Of a stretch of DNA of 64,000 nt, positions 54,264-63,647 are shown piece after piece (position 1 is the stretch's first letter; each line of letters opens with the position of its first letter). Source of the stretch: Gammaproteobacteria bacterium (GTDB taxonomy: Bacteria > Pseudomonadota > Gammaproteobacteria > Burkholderiales > Nitrosomonadaceae); NCBI GenBank assembly GCA_015709635.1, contig CP054180.1, forward strand, positions 992,001 to 1,056,000, given 5' to 3'. The notes below the pieces were generated by a model. That model was not told the origin of the DNA and did no database searches. It saw nothing but the letters and a program-made list of their open reading frames with translations. The translations under genes were made by a program, and so were the position numbers.

Positions 54264-54563
54264 CTAAGGTTCTTTCTCCTTTCCTGTCAAATCACGACTG
54301 CCATGCATGATAGCAAGGATCAAAATGCGATCAGCTTCCAAACGATACATCACGCGATATCCCTGTACGATGATTTCCCGTAATTTTTGATCTTCGGTTT
54401 CTGGAATAATGCGTCCGCTTTCGGGAAAATTTCTTAACCGTCGTGTGGCGAGTACTATCTTTTCACCGAAACGTCGTGCATAAAACGACGAATCGCGACT
54501 AATATATTGCACTAGATCATCGAGATCATCTCGCGCAAAATTCGACCATTCAACGCGCATCAC
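54264..54563 (-). CDS. ParE/RelE-type toxin
   Basis: 99 aa. VEWSNFARDDLDDLVQYISR, then RRLRNFPESGRIIPE and LREIIVQGYRVMYRLEADR match the ParE branch of the RelE/ParE superfamily. The toxin gene overlaps its antitoxin by 14 bases and is translated second. It lies at the right end of the island and would help keep it in the population. Confidence 0.88.
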   Translation of the reverse strand: MMRVEWSNFARDDLDDLVQYISRDSSFYARRFGEKIVLATRRLRNFPESGRIIPETEDQKLREIIVQGYRVMYRLEADRILILAIMHGSRDLTGKEKEP

Positions 54564-54735
54564 TCAGATATCGCTTTTCCATCTCTTCCTGTGATGTGAT
54601 ATTGCCTTCCTTTGCCGCTTGGAGCGAATGCTCTAGCTTTTGGCGGACATAGATAGCGTACATGGCATCGTCAAAGGTGGCTTGTTCCGGCAAGTGAGCA
54701 GCGATATCCTGAATAATTTGCTTGACAGTTTGCAT
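54550..54735 (-). CDS. Antitoxin of the ParE-type pair
   Basis: 61 aa, all helical: MQTVKQIIQDIAAHLPEQAT then FDDAMYAIYVRQKLEHSLQA, and EEMEKRYLSDAR at the end. The size, position and pattern match small antitoxins encoded before ParE-type toxins. No clear DNA-binding domain is visible. Confidence 0.8.
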   Translation of the reverse strand: MQTVKQIIQDIAAHLPEQATFDDAMYAIYVRQKLEHSLQAAKEGNITSQEEMEKRYLSDAR

Positions 54736-54989
54736 AACGATCTTTCCTTATGGCATTTGTTGAAAGATGATATTCAGTGAGACGGTGTACGGTGTGTGTT
54801 TATTTTGGGTGGCTTAGATGCTTTTTTGTTAAACCTTGTACAAAAGCAAAACTTTTTGCGCGCAAATTAATAGAGCAAAATTTGGGAGTAGAGCAGATTA
54901 CACTTCGCGAGCTTTTATCTGATTAGTCTACTATGCGGCTACTAATATTTATCACCAGTTTCTTTCTTTTATGTAAATTACTGTTTATT

Positions 54990-55038
54990 TTGGCTCCCCG
55001 ACCAGGGCTCGAACCTGGGACCTGCGGATTAACAGTCC
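54990..55038 (-). repeat. Right attachment repeat inside tRNA-Asn
   Basis: Identical for 49 bp to 44009-44057. Here it is part of the intact tRNA, showing that the island supplied a replacement 3' half on integration. Confidence 0.93.
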
Positions 55039-55068
55039 GTCGCTCTACCGACTGAGCTATCGGGGAAT
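54993..55068 (-). tRNA. tRNA-Asn (anticodon GTT)
   Basis: 76 bases including CCA. The acceptor TCCCCGA pairs with TCGGGGA, the D arm is AGCTCAGTCGGTAGAGC, the anticodon arm GGACTGTTAATCC gives GTT, and the T arm is CTGGTTCGAGCCCTG-like. It is the integration target of the island. Confidence 0.96.
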
Positions 55069-55466
55069 TGGTGAGTTGCGCATGTTAACGTTTTGAAGCC
55101 TCCCGGTCAACCATCAGATAGTGTCTTGCACTGAGAATTTACTTTATACAGCTGGATCTGGCTATGCCGGGCGAGAGAAATTTTGCAGTTTGGTTGAATA
55201 ATAAAGAGAGATTTGTGAATTAGGACGAAATATCAAAGGTTGTTGTTGCTGCGGAAAATTGAAAGGAATAATTTTATCCATGAATTCCTTGAGACAAAGA
55301 GTTCATGCAGTTTCGCGATACCTCAAATAGAGAAATGGTATATACTGAAATCTGGTGTTCTGGTCCGCTGGAAGAAGTTGATTCTTCTTCGATAAAGCGG
55401 CTTGCCAGTCACTGGGATTATCAAGAAGTATTCATGCAATGTATTATTTATAAAGGAGTAATTATC
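55069..55466. other. Upstream region of the SmbP-like gene
   Basis: About 400 bases with no gene I would support; a frame opening at 55305 simply runs into the SmbP-like gene. A strong AAAGGAG site lies at 55452-55458. The promoter is presumably here but was not assigned. Confidence 0.4.
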
Positions 55467-55811
55467 ATGCGTACTATATCTGCAATAATTGTAACCGGAA
55501 CATTGGCATTTTTTATAAGCGCCCCTGTATTGGCGTCGGATGCGGGACATACTTCGGAAGCGATGGAGCATGCCGGTAAAGCGCAAGCGCATGGAGAAAT
55601 GGGGCACGCGAAAGAGTCACTTGAACACGCAAAAGAAAGCTTGGCGCATGCAAAGGCGGCTCGGGATGATCACGCTGCTTCTCATAAACATATGGATGAA
55701 GCGATCAAGCATTTGGAAGAGGCAATTAAACATGCTGATATGGGTCATGGTCAGGAATCAGCTAAACACACTGAAGAAGCCATGAAACATATGCGTCAAT
55801 CCGGCCACTAA
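55467..55811 (+). CDS. SmbP-like periplasmic small metal-binding protein
   Basis: The start ATG 55467 with AAAGGAG upstream gives 114 aa: a signal peptide (TISAIIVTGTLAFFISAPVLA) and a helical mature part made of heptad-like repeats rich in His, Glu and Lys (EAMEHAGKAQAHGEMGHAKE, HAAASHKH-type spacing). This matches SmbP, a copper-binding periplasmic protein described from Nitrosomonas europaea. It probably buffers copper, which ammonia oxidisers need in quantity (inference). A terminator hairpin follows. Confidence 0.85.
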   Translation: MRTISAIIVTGTLAFFISAPVLASDAGHTSEAMEHAGKAQAHGEMGHAKESLEHAKESLAHAKAARDDHAASHKHMDEAIKHLEEAIKHADMGHGQESAKHTEEAMKHMRQSGH

Positions 55812-55831
55812 TCATTCCAATCAATAACCGT

Positions 55832-55849
55832 CCTCGGCTTTTGCCGAGG
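55832..55849. terminator. Terminator hairpin between the SmbP-like gene and hemH
   Basis: CCTCGGC and GCCGAGG form a 7-bp stem with a TTTT loop between the convergent genes. Confidence 0.6.
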
Positions 55850-55859
55850 AACAGCATTT

Positions 55860-56945
55860 TCAATCTTTAGCACCCATTTCTAGCGCCAATTTCCTGGATA
55901 ATTGAGCTGCTTCTTCAGTAACTTCAATATCCAGCCACCCTTGCAGATGTGTGCAGGTAATATCGGCTAAAGCTTCAATCCAGTCACTGCGTTCATTGAG
56001 ACAGGGAATATAGTGAAATTCCTCGCCGCCCGCCTGAAGAAAGGTATTTTTCGCTTCGATGGCGATCTCTTCCAATGTTTCCAAGCAATCCGAAACAAAC
56101 CCGGGACATATCACATCAACGCGCTTTGTTTGCTCTTTGCCTAATTGCTCCAGGACTGCAGCGGTGTAGGGAGTTAGCCATTTGGCCTTGCCGAAGCGTG
56201 ACTGAAAGCACACGGCATATTGGTTTGCCTCAAGGGCTAATGCTTCGGCCAGTAATCGTCCCGTTTTCTGGCATGCGCAATGATAAGGATCGCCTTTGTC
56301 CAGGCTGGCGCGCGGGGTGCCGTGAAAGCTGATGATCAACTTGTCAGGCCGTCCATGTGCATCCCAATAGTCGTGGACATTTTGCGCTAACGCTGCGATG
56401 TAACCGGGGTGGTCGTGATACTGCTTAACGGTGCGCAATGCGGGCTGATTGCGCATTTTGTTGAGTACCGCAAAAACATTATCCATCGCCGCTGCCGTAC
56501 TGCTGGCAGCATATTGCGGAAACAGCGGAATGACCAGAATGCGTTCGCAACCTTGTTGCTGCATGCGGGTCAGCACATCAGTAACGGAAGGCTTACCGAT
56601 GTTCATCGCGTATTCGACAAGCGGGGGATTTTTTAACCGTGCTGTCAATGCTTCGCGTAAGCGTTCCGTTTGCCGCTCGGTATGCACTTTGAGCGGAGAG
56701 CCTTCGGCTATCCAGATTTTGGCGTATTTCTCAGCCGAAGCTTTCGGTCTGAAAGGCAGGATGAAGCCGTGCAAAATAGGCCACCAGATCAGCCGGGGCA
56801 CTTCGATGACCCGCGGATTGCTGAGGAATTCCTTAAGATAAGGGCGCAACGCTTGGGCCGTCGGTGCATCCGGCGTTCCCAGGTTGATCAATAATACGCC
56901 AGTGCGATCCGGTGAACCATGTTGATAGACGGATTTGGAAGTCAT
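55860..56945 (-). CDS. hemH: Ferrochelatase HemH
   Basis: 361 aa. The N-terminus [20 protein letters not shown], then [16 protein letters not shown], the catalytic His in [19 protein letters not shown] and [13 protein letters not shown] are those of ferrochelatase. It inserts Fe(II) into protoporphyrin IX for haem, in heavy demand for the cytochromes of ammonia oxidation. It is 31 bases after hrcA on the same strand. Confidence 0.95.
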   Translation of the reverse strand: MTSKSVYQHGSPDRTGVLLINLGTPDAPTAQALRPYLKEFLSNPRVIEVPRLIWWPILHGFILPFRPKASAEKYAKIWIAEGSPLKVHTERQTERLREALTARLKNPPLVEYAMNIGKPSVTDVLTRMQQQGCERILVIPLFPQYAASSTAAAMDNVFAVLNKMRNQPALRTVKQYHDHPGYIAALAQNVHDYWDAHGRPDKLIISFHGTPRASLDKGDPYHCACQKTGRLLAEALALEANQYAVCFQSRFGKAKWLTPYTAAVLEQLGKEQTKRVDVICPGFVSDCLETLEEIAIEAKNTFLQAGGEEFHYIPCLNERSDWIEALADITCTHLQGWLDIEVTEEAAQLSRKLALEMGAKD

Positions 56946-56976
56946 GGATATAAAGCTGAATTACTGAAATGATAAG

Positions 56977-57996
56977 CTAGTGCTGCGACAAACCGCTGGA
57001 AAGCAGTTTTGCGGTAATGTCGACGATCGGGATGATACGTTCATAAGCCATACGCCGCGGACCGATGACGCCGACAGTGCCGACGATTTCTCCTTCGATT
57101 TCATACGGTGCGGTTACTACACTGAATTCTTCCAGCGATGCCACATCGGCTTCGCCGCCGATGAAAATTTTCACACCGTGCGCTTGCCTGCTTAACTCGA
57201 GCAGTTGCAACAATTTGGTCTTGCGTTCGAACAATTCAAACAGTTTTTTCAGACTGATTAGATTGTCGGATAAATCATCGATCTGCAGTAAATTGCGTTC
57301 ACCGGCCAGTACCACGGTTTCACTGCTTTCGTTAATAGCGTCGCCGCCGGCTTCGATGGCCGCACTCATCAAACTGATCATTTCGCTGCGCAATTGCTTT
57401 AACTCAGTATCCACGCGTCCGCGAATTTCGTCCAGCGTGCAACCGGCATAGTGTTGGTTGATGAAATTGCCGGCTTCGATCAAATCCGATTGACTATACG
57501 GTGTATTAGTGAAAATGATGCGATTCTGCACATCGCCTTCCGGTGTGACGATAATCAGCAAAATGCGTTTCTCGGATAAGGCCATGAACTCGATATAACG
57601 GAAAACTGCGCCTTTGCGTTTGGGCGTTACAACGACACCGGCAAAGCGCGTTAGATCCGACAACAAGTGCGACGCCACATTGAGCAAGCGCGAAGGATTA
57701 TCGGGGTGGAGATGATTTTCCAAATGACTCAGTTCCATTTTGTCGAGTTTTTTGACGACGAGCAAGGTGTCGACAAACAGGCGGTAGCCTTTCGGCGTCG
57801 GCACTCTGCCGGCTGAGGTATGCGGACTGGCAACCAGCCCCATTTCTTCCAGATCGGCCATGACATTGCGGATGGTCGCGGGGCTGAGATCCAACCCGGA
57901 GAACTTGGATAACGCACGGGAACCGACCGGCTGACCTTCGTGGATATACCGTTCCACCAGTGTTTTTAATAAGATTTGAGCACGTTCGTTTAACAT
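56977..57996 (-). CDS. hrcA: Heat-shock repressor HrcA
   Basis: 339 aa. The N-terminal winged helix ([57 protein letters not shown]) is diagnostic. The C-terminal GAF-like part ends [20 protein letters not shown]. HrcA represses chaperone genes through CIRCE operators. No CIRCE element was seen in this window. Confidence 0.95.
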   Translation of the reverse strand: MLNERAQILLKTLVERYIHEGQPVGSRALSKFSGLDLSPATIRNVMADLEEMGLVASPHTSAGRVPTPKGYRLFVDTLLVVKKLDKMELSHLENHLHPDNPSRLLNVASHLLSDLTRFAGVVVTPKRKGAVFRYIEFMALSEKRILLIIVTPEGDVQNRIIFTNTPYSQSDLIEAGNFINQHYAGCTLDEIRGRVDTELKQLRSEMISLMSAAIEAGGDAINESSETVVLAGERNLLQIDDLSDNLISLKKLFELFERKTKLLQLLELSRQAHGVKIFIGGEADVASLEEFSVVTAPYEIEGEIVGTVGVIGPRRMAYERIIPIVDITAKLLSSGLSQH

Positions 57997-58298
57997 GGCG
58001 TAATTCTACACGAGTCAACAGGTTTCATTGTTTGGTTATAAGCGGTGATTTTGCCCTATCTTATCTATGCTAAACTTCCTGGATATCGGCTTGCCGTGAT
58101 GGATTGGGGGTTTAATATAGGTTTGAATTTTTCCGGGAAGCTTGGTTTCTCTGGCTAAATCTAAATATGTACAAGGCGTAATTTTGCAAGCCCAACGGTA
58201 TCTTAACTCACTAATTTTTATTTTAGCGGTCATTCGATCTTGCTATTTTATTCAGACCTTACAACCAATACGCTAATAGCGAACGATAGTACCAAGCC
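57997..58298. other. Divergent region between hrcA and nadK
   Basis: About 300 bases. A 65-codon minus-strand frame (58036-58233) exists, but I see no family or ribosome-binding site for it. The region should carry both promoters. Confidence 0.4.
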
Positions 58299-59171
58299 AT
58301 GAATTCTCCAGTTAAAACCATAGCGCTGATCGGTAAACACAAAAATCCCGAGATTGCGATTCCGCTGCTCAATCTGGCCGAGTATCTGACAGCCAAGAAT
58401 TATAAGGTTCTACTCGATCACCTCACGGCAACGCATATCGGCAGCGATCTGTATCCGGCAGTATCGCTCGAGGAAATCGGTACGCAAGCCGACCTGGCCG
58501 TGGTCATGGGGGGCGATGGCACGATGCTCAATATTGCCCGCATGCTGGTGACGTACGATGTTCCGCTGATCGGTATTAACCAAGGGCGGCTGGGTTTTCT
58601 GACCGACCTGTCGGTGGACACCATGTTCGAAACGCTGGATGAAATACTGGCGGGAAAATATACCACCGAGCGCCGCATGCTGTTGTACGCGGAAATCATC
58701 CGGGATGGTGCGAGCGTTTTCAGCAGCCTGGCATTCAACGATGTCGTGCTGTATCGCGGCATGAGCAGCGGCATGATCGAGTTTGAGGTGAGGGTCAATA
58801 ACGAATATGTGAATACCTTACGTTCCGACGGATTGATCGTGAACACACCGACCGGCTCGACCGCGTATGCCCTATCGTCCGGCGGGCCGATCCTGCACCC
58901 CAGCCTGGATCTGATTGCATTGGTGCCGGTTTGCCCGCATACGCTCAGTAACCGTCCCGTCGTGATCGGTCCCGATGCCAGCGTGGAAATCCGCATGCAT
59001 AGTAGCGCTAATGTGCGCATCAATTGCGACAGTCATTCGTGTTTCGATTTGGAACAGACGGATAACATTATCGTGCGGCGCTTTCCCAAGACGGTGCGCT
59101 TGCTGCACTCGGTCAACCACAGTTATTACCGCATGCTGAGGGAAAAATTGGGGTGGAGTGAATTTCCCTGA
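58299..59171 (+). CDS. nadK: NAD kinase
   Basis: 290 aa, usual length. It has the GGDGT motif (AVVMGGDGTMLNIARM), GINQGRLGFLTDL and the NTPTGSTAYALSSGGPI block that binds nucleotide. It phosphorylates NAD to NADP. recN begins 19 bases downstream on the same strand, a frequent pairing in proteobacteria. Confidence 0.96.
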   Translation: MNSPVKTIALIGKHKNPEIAIPLLNLAEYLTAKNYKVLLDHLTATHIGSDLYPAVSLEEIGTQADLAVVMGGDGTMLNIARMLVTYDVPLIGINQGRLGFLTDLSVDTMFETLDEILAGKYTTERRMLLYAEIIRDGASVFSSLAFNDVVLYRGMSSGMIEFEVRVNNEYVNTLRSDGLIVNTPTGSTAYALSSGGPILHPSLDLIALVPVCPHTLSNRPVVIGPDASVEIRMHSSANVRINCDSHSCFDLEQTDNIIVRRFPKTVRLLHSVNHSYYRMLREKLGWSEFP

Positions 59172-59190
59172 TGACCGTCACTGAGCAACC

Positions 59191-60867
59191 ATGCTGAAGC
59201 AACTGAGTATCAAAGACTTTGTCATCGTTGACCAAGTCGATCTGGACTTTATGTCCGGCTTTACCGTTTTGACCGGAGAGACGGGTGCAGGTAAATCCAT
59301 CCTAATCGATGCGCTGACGTTGGCCCTGGGGGAACGCGGCGATGCCAGCCAGATCCGGCACGGCTGCGAGCGTGCGGAGATTAATGTAACTTTTGATATC
59401 AGCCATTTGCCGGCATTGCAGCAATGGCTCGATGAACATGATTTGCAAGGCGATCCGGATAGTTGTCTGATGCGTCGAATTATTGAGACCGGCGGCCGCT
59501 CGCGCAACTATCTCAATGGCCATGCGGTGACCTTGCAACAGTTGCGTATGGCGGGTGAATACCTGGTCGCCATCCACAGTCAGCATGCGCATCAGGCGCT
59601 ACTGCAAAAAGACGCGCAACGCGAACTGCTCGATGCTTTCGCCGGCTGTGCCGAATTGATACGCATGGTCAAGGAAGCCTATCAACATTGGCAGGATTGC
59701 CGTCAGCAAAGAATCGCTCTGGAACGGCGCGCAGCCGAATCGCACGATAAACGCGAACAACTGGAATGGCAGTTGCAGGAATTAACCGCGTTAAATTTTT
59801 CCTTGCCAGAATGGCAAACGCTGCAAGCCGATCATGGCCGGTTATCGCATGTCGCAGCGTTGCTGGCGGCAGCGGACATGGCGGTCGATACCTTAGCGGA
59901 GAACGAGCAGGCCGTCCTGGCGCAAATTACCGCGGTGAATAACCAATTGCAGAATTTACTGGAATACGACGGCGAGCTGAGAACGATCACCGACTTGCTT
60001 GACGCGGCGCAAATCCAAGTGCAGGAGAGCGTGTACGAACTCAAGCATTACCGCCAGCGCCTGGATCTTGATCCGCAAGCGTTACATGATGTTGAGCAAC
60101 GATTGTCGGCCATCCATGCGACTGGGCGAAAGTTTCGTGTAAATCCGGAAGAGTTACCGGCACTGCTGGAGTCGATTACACAACAACTGGCCGCGTTAGG
60201 ATCGAATGCGGATATCGGTCATTTTCTGGATCTCGAAGCAACCGCGCAGAGTGAGTTCCGCAAGCATGCGCAAGAACTCAGCAGCATCCGGCAGCATGCC
60301 GCGAAAGAGTTATCCGGGAAAGTCAGCGCCGCGATGCAAACGATTGCGATGTCGGGCGGTGAATTCTCGGTTGCGGTGATTCCTATGGAGCAGGGCAGTG
60401 CGCATGGACTGGAGCAGATCGAGTTTCAGGTTGCGGCGCACCAGGGATTGCCGCTGCGTCCACTGGCTAAAGCGGCTTCCGGTGGTGAATTGTCACGTAT
60501 CAGTCTGGCCATACAAGTCATTACCAGTAAAGTCGGTGTTGTACCGACACTCATTTTCGATGAAGTCGATGTCGGTATCGGCGGAAAAGTTGCCGAGATC
60601 GTCGGCAATTTATTGAAGCAACTGGGCCAGGAGCGGCAGGTTCTGTGCATCACGCATTTGCCGCAAGTGGCTGCTACTGGCGATCAGCAATGGCAAGTGG
60701 TGAAATCCGCCGGGCAGGCTGAGAACCAGCCGGTTGTCAGCACGATCGCAGAACTCGATCCGCAACAGCGCGTGGAGGAGATCGCGCGCATGCTGGGCGG
60801 CGTCAACATTACCGAAACCACGCGTCAGCATGCGGCGGAGATGCTGCATCATGCCGCTGAACGCTGA
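59191..60867 (+). CDS. recN: DNA repair protein RecN
   Basis: 558 aa, usual length. Walker A is TGETGAGKSILIDAL, a central coiled coil spans about 150-370, and the ABC signature and Walker B lie in KAASGGELSRISLAI and TLIFDEVDVGIGGKVAE. This SMC-like ATPase acts in double-strand break repair. It is convergent with the next gene with only 2 bases between stops. Confidence 0.96.
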   Translation: MLKQLSIKDFVIVDQVDLDFMSGFTVLTGETGAGKSILIDALTLALGERGDASQIRHGCERAEINVTFDISHLPALQQWLDEHDLQGDPDSCLMRRIIETGGRSRNYLNGHAVTLQQLRMAGEYLVAIHSQHAHQALLQKDAQRELLDAFAGCAELIRMVKEAYQHWQDCRQQRIALERRAAESHDKREQLEWQLQELTALNFSLPEWQTLQADHGRLSHVAALLAAADMAVDTLAENEQAVLAQITAVNNQLQNLLEYDGELRTITDLLDAAQIQVQESVYELKHYRQRLDLDPQALHDVEQRLSAIHATGRKFRVNPEELPALLESITQQLAALGSNADIGHFLDLEATAQSEFRKHAQELSSIRQHAAKELSGKVSAAMQTIAMSGGEFSVAVIPMEQGSAHGLEQIEFQVAAHQGLPLRPLAKAASGGELSRISLAIQVITSKVGVVPTLIFDEVDVGIGGKVAEIVGNLLKQLGQERQVLCITHLPQVAATGDQQWQVVKSAGQAENQPVVSTIAELDPQQRVEEIARMLGGVNITETTRQHAAEMLHHAAER

Positions 60868-60869
60868 AG

Positions 60870-62423
60870 TCAGCGGATGAAATGATCGATTCCCAGCAAT
60901 TCCACGATCAGACGCCGGTATTGCTCGGATTTTCGTATTTGTAACATTTCCAGCGGATTAAGATTGTCCGTTAAGATCGTTCCCGGGGATTGATCGATTG
61001 TAATGTGCCGCGCTTTCAACCAATTCCGTTGTTCAATGGATATGATTTCGTTGTCATATTCAATTGCTTGATGTGCGGCAAGAAAAATAAAATCATTGAA
61101 ATCGGTATCCGGTTCGGAAATGAATACTTGCTGATGCGGAAAAACCTGCGCCAAGGTTTTGGCAACCGAGGCGAGCGCCTTGTTCTGGCCATTTTCCAGA
61201 AATGCAACGAAATTCAGCGCGAGCAATCCTCGTTCGGATAACAGCGAACGTAATTGCATCATCGTTTCGACGGTCAATAAGTGAAAAGGCTCGGAGCCGC
61301 CGGTGAAGACATCCAGAATAATCAGATCGTAGCTGTCGGTTAATTTGCGGATTTCATAGCGGGCATCGCCGATGATGGTTTGGCCTGTCGGTGTGAAACC
61401 AAAAAACTGGCTGGCTGCTTCGGCAACAGCCGGGTCAATTTCCAGCGTGTCGGTGACTATACCGTGTTTTTTCAATGTCATCGCCATATGTCCGGCGCCC
61501 TGACCGATCAGCAGTGCGCGTTTAATATGAGGCGACAGTGCGGGCAGGATGTCGACCACTTTCTGGTAAGTCAGTACGTTGTCACCGTGACTGATACTGG
61601 CCGCGCCGATGGTTGAAGCATCCACGGTCAGCAGGCGGTAATTTTCCGCCGGTTTGTCGATGACACGAACCCAGCCGTACAGACTTTCACGTTCAAACTG
61701 GATGCGGTAGGAATCATCATGCGCAATGTCGTTCGCGGAGGCGGCTACGTGCGGTAGCGCGATGATGCTGACAATCACCAGCGCTGCAATTGGCGGTAGT
61801 GTCATTGCCAAACTTAGGTGTTTTCGCTCGAAAAAAGCGACGCCCACTGCAAGTATCAGTAAACCGATGCCCAAGCCCATGAAGATTTCGCGTGAACCTA
61901 CCTGGGGGAATAAATAAAAGCCAAGAAACAAAGTACCAATGACGCTGCCGACGGTGCTGACAGCATAGATCGAGCCGGTGCCGGTGCCGATGCCGTCCAA
62001 GCTGGAAGTGGCGAGCTTGACGGCGAACGGTCCGACCATACCGAGCATGATCAGACTGGGTGAGAATAATACCAAGGTGCTGATAAAAACGCCCATGCGC
62101 AATCCCATGGTATCGGTAGCAAGCAATACCGGCGCGGTCAACCACGGTATCAGGAGTGTGAGTAATCCCGCCAGTGCGATGATCAACGCCAAGCCCGTTT
62201 TTCTGGCGCGATCCGCCCAGCGTCCACCGGAAAAGTAACCCAAGGCCAGTGCAATCAATGTGACCGAAATCACCGAAGTCCATACATACAAGCTGGCGCC
62301 ATAAAACGGCGCGATCAACCGGGTTCCGAGCAGCTCGATGACCATGACCGCGGCGCCGGTCAAAAAAACGGTACAGTAAAGCCATGCCCGGTTTAGCATA
62401 TAAGTGGAAGTTAAGTGATTCAT
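60870..62423 (-). CDS. Membrane protein with spermidine-synthase-like domain
   Basis: The preferred start ATG 62423 gives 517 aa (ATG 62438 is also in frame). The N-terminal half has about seven membrane segments (FLTGAAVMVIELLGTRLIAP). The C-terminal half is a SAM-binding, polyamine-synthase-like fold (RALLIGQGAGHMAMTLKKHG, DTLEIDPAVAEAA, DLIILDVFTGGSEP). Such fused proteins are common in proteobacteria and mostly unstudied. The GxGxG loop reads GQGAGH, so methyl- or aminopropyl-transfer activity is uncertain. Confidence 0.85.
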   Translation of the reverse strand: MNHLTSTYMLNRAWLYCTVFLTGAAVMVIELLGTRLIAPFYGASLYVWTSVISVTLIALALGYFSGGRWADRARKTGLALIIALAGLLTLLIPWLTAPVLLATDTMGLRMGVFISTLVLFSPSLIMLGMVGPFAVKLATSSLDGIGTGTGSIYAVSTVGSVIGTLFLGFYLFPQVGSREIFMGLGIGLLILAVGVAFFERKHLSLAMTLPPIAALVIVSIIALPHVAASANDIAHDDSYRIQFERESLYGWVRVIDKPAENYRLLTVDASTIGAASISHGDNVLTYQKVVDILPALSPHIKRALLIGQGAGHMAMTLKKHGIVTDTLEIDPAVAEAASQFFGFTPTGQTIIGDARYEIRKLTDSYDLIILDVFTGGSEPFHLLTVETMMQLRSLLSERGLLALNFVAFLENGQNKALASVAKTLAQVFPHQQVFISEPDTDFNDFIFLAAHQAIEYDNEIISIEQRNWLKARHITIDQSPGTILTDNLNPLEMLQIRKSEQYRRLIVELLGIDHFIR

Positions 62424-62803
62424 CGCATTGCCTGTCAATAGAAGATACGCTTGGGTAAAGGGAGAGAGATGCCACGCTCATTTTTGTGGCGTCGGGATTC
62501 TAGTGGTGATCTCGGGGTGTTTGGAATGCGACAAATTGCCGCAGCAGGCTAGAGCTCCTGTTAATCGTACTTTAGCGCGGTGCGACAATTTGTCACATTG
62601 TCATTTCATGTAATGAAAAATAAGATTGTGTCCAGAAAACGATTCTTTTTCTATGATTTAACGGGAAGTCAAATTTTCCAGTTATGTATGAAAAAAAGTT
62701 TTTTCAGTTTTATTCTTAGCGATCACTTCAGCGGATTGATTGCTTCAAATAAAAAATGAATGTTTGCAGGATAAAAGAATAACTAATCTGAATGGAATTT
62801 GAC
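62424..62803. promoter_or_regulatory. Divergent control region with two 17-bp dyads
   Basis: TGCGACAAATTGCCGCA (62527-62543) and TGCGACAATTTGTCACA (62581-62597) are near-identical imperfect palindromes whose starts are 54 bases apart, about five helical turns. They lie between the divergent membrane-protein gene and the secreted-protein gene. The half-site GCGAC resembles motifs reported for RegA/RoxR-type redox regulators. No other gene is visible in the stretch. Confidence 0.5.
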
Positions 62804-63544
62804 ATGTTAACGATGAAGCAACTCAACCTATCAATCACTAGCGCTCTGACCATTGCCGTTCTGGCAAGCACGGCGCAAACCGCATCAGCTCATACCCGGC
62901 TAGAAACCGCAACGGTTAATGAAAATACCCGAATCACCAACAACGTCGTTATTGGGCATGGGTGCGGAGAAATTGACGTCATCGGCACCAGCGTGGTATT
63001 TCCCGATGGTGTTGATTCTACGATTACAGTTGATGGTAATCCACACGCAGGTGCATTGACCGATTTTGTGCAAAATTGGGGAAACTTGATGCAGCAAAAC
63101 TACAGCCGCGCTATTTTTACGTTCCAGGATGAAAAAGAAGATTCAAAAGGTAATGTTGTGGGTTTCTGGGCAGGTGGCGGTAATTCCTTGCCGCATCATT
63201 TGAATGGTTATATTCCGTTTAGATCGGGCGCAGTTGTCATAGAACCGACTTCCTGCGCTAAGAGTGTCAAATTTTATATCTCCATCGCGGATATTTGCGA
63301 GATCACGGATACTGCCGGGTTCAATGATAATACCGTCAATCTCTGGACGCATAACGCATTGGGAACAGCTTACGACCGCAAAAGCACGACCGATGACGGT
63401 CCGGCATCGCTGATCGTTACGAGAACCAGTACTTTGCCGACATCGTGCGGCGCCGGTGTGGCGGTTGAAGTGAAACCTTCCGCGGCGCAAATCAATCGCG
63501 ATATGCCGATCAAAGTGGATGGCAGTCAGGTTTGGCCGAAGTAG
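62804..63544 (+). CDS. Secreted YcnI/DUF1775-like protein
   Basis: 246 aa if ATG 62804 is used (in-frame ATGs at 62792 and 62813 also exist). A signal peptide (SALTIAVLASTAQTASA) is followed directly by HTR at the predicted mature N-terminus. NNVVIGHGCGEIDVIGTSVV, then FPDGVDSTITVDG recall the YcnI/DUF1775 pattern, where an N-terminal His binds copper, but the similarity is weak overall. Several cysteines suggest disulfides. A strong terminator follows and a paralogue comes next. Confidence 0.6.
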   Translation: MLTMKQLNLSITSALTIAVLASTAQTASAHTRLETATVNENTRITNNVVIGHGCGEIDVIGTSVVFPDGVDSTITVDGNPHAGALTDFVQNWGNLMQQNYSRAIFTFQDEKEDSKGNVVGFWAGGGNSLPHHLNGYIPFRSGAVVIEPTSCAKSVKFYISIADICEITDTAGFNDNTVNLWTHNALGTAYDRKSTTDDGPASLIVTRTSTLPTSCGAGVAVEVKPSAAQINRDMPIKVDGSQVWPK

Positions 63545-63564
63545 GTGGTAATTGTTTTTACGAA

Positions 63565-63605
63565 AACCTCACTCTTTCCTCCTGTTTTCATAGAGTGAGG
63601 TTTTT
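63565..63605 (+). terminator. Rho-independent terminator between the two paralogues
   Basis: AACCTCACTCT (63565-63575) pairs with AGAGTGAGGTT (63592-63602), followed by TTT. An 11-bp stem with a T-run is a strong terminator. Confidence 0.85.
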
Positions 63606-63647
63606 AAAAATAAAATGAGAAGTTAAATTAAAGGGAGAAGGTTTGAG

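Larger units (their letters stand above)
44009..55038. mobile_element. 11-kb integrative island in tRNA-Asn
   Basis: It is bounded by identical 49-bp direct repeats (44009-44057 and 54990-55038) that are the 3' part of tRNA-Asn. A tyrosine recombinase gene starts 220 bases inside the left repeat. Contents are recombinase, HigB/A-like pair, hypothetical gene, AlpA-like gene, GpA-like replication gene (frameshifted), three exported or surface proteins with repeats and a ParE-type pair. No capsid, relaxase or conjugation genes are seen. It resembles a phage-satellite-like or mobilisable island. Confidence 0.85.

Noticed and set aside
58036..58233. 65-codon minus-strand frame between hrcA and nadK
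   Set aside because: No ribosome-binding site, no family resemblance and it occupies the expected divergent promoter region.
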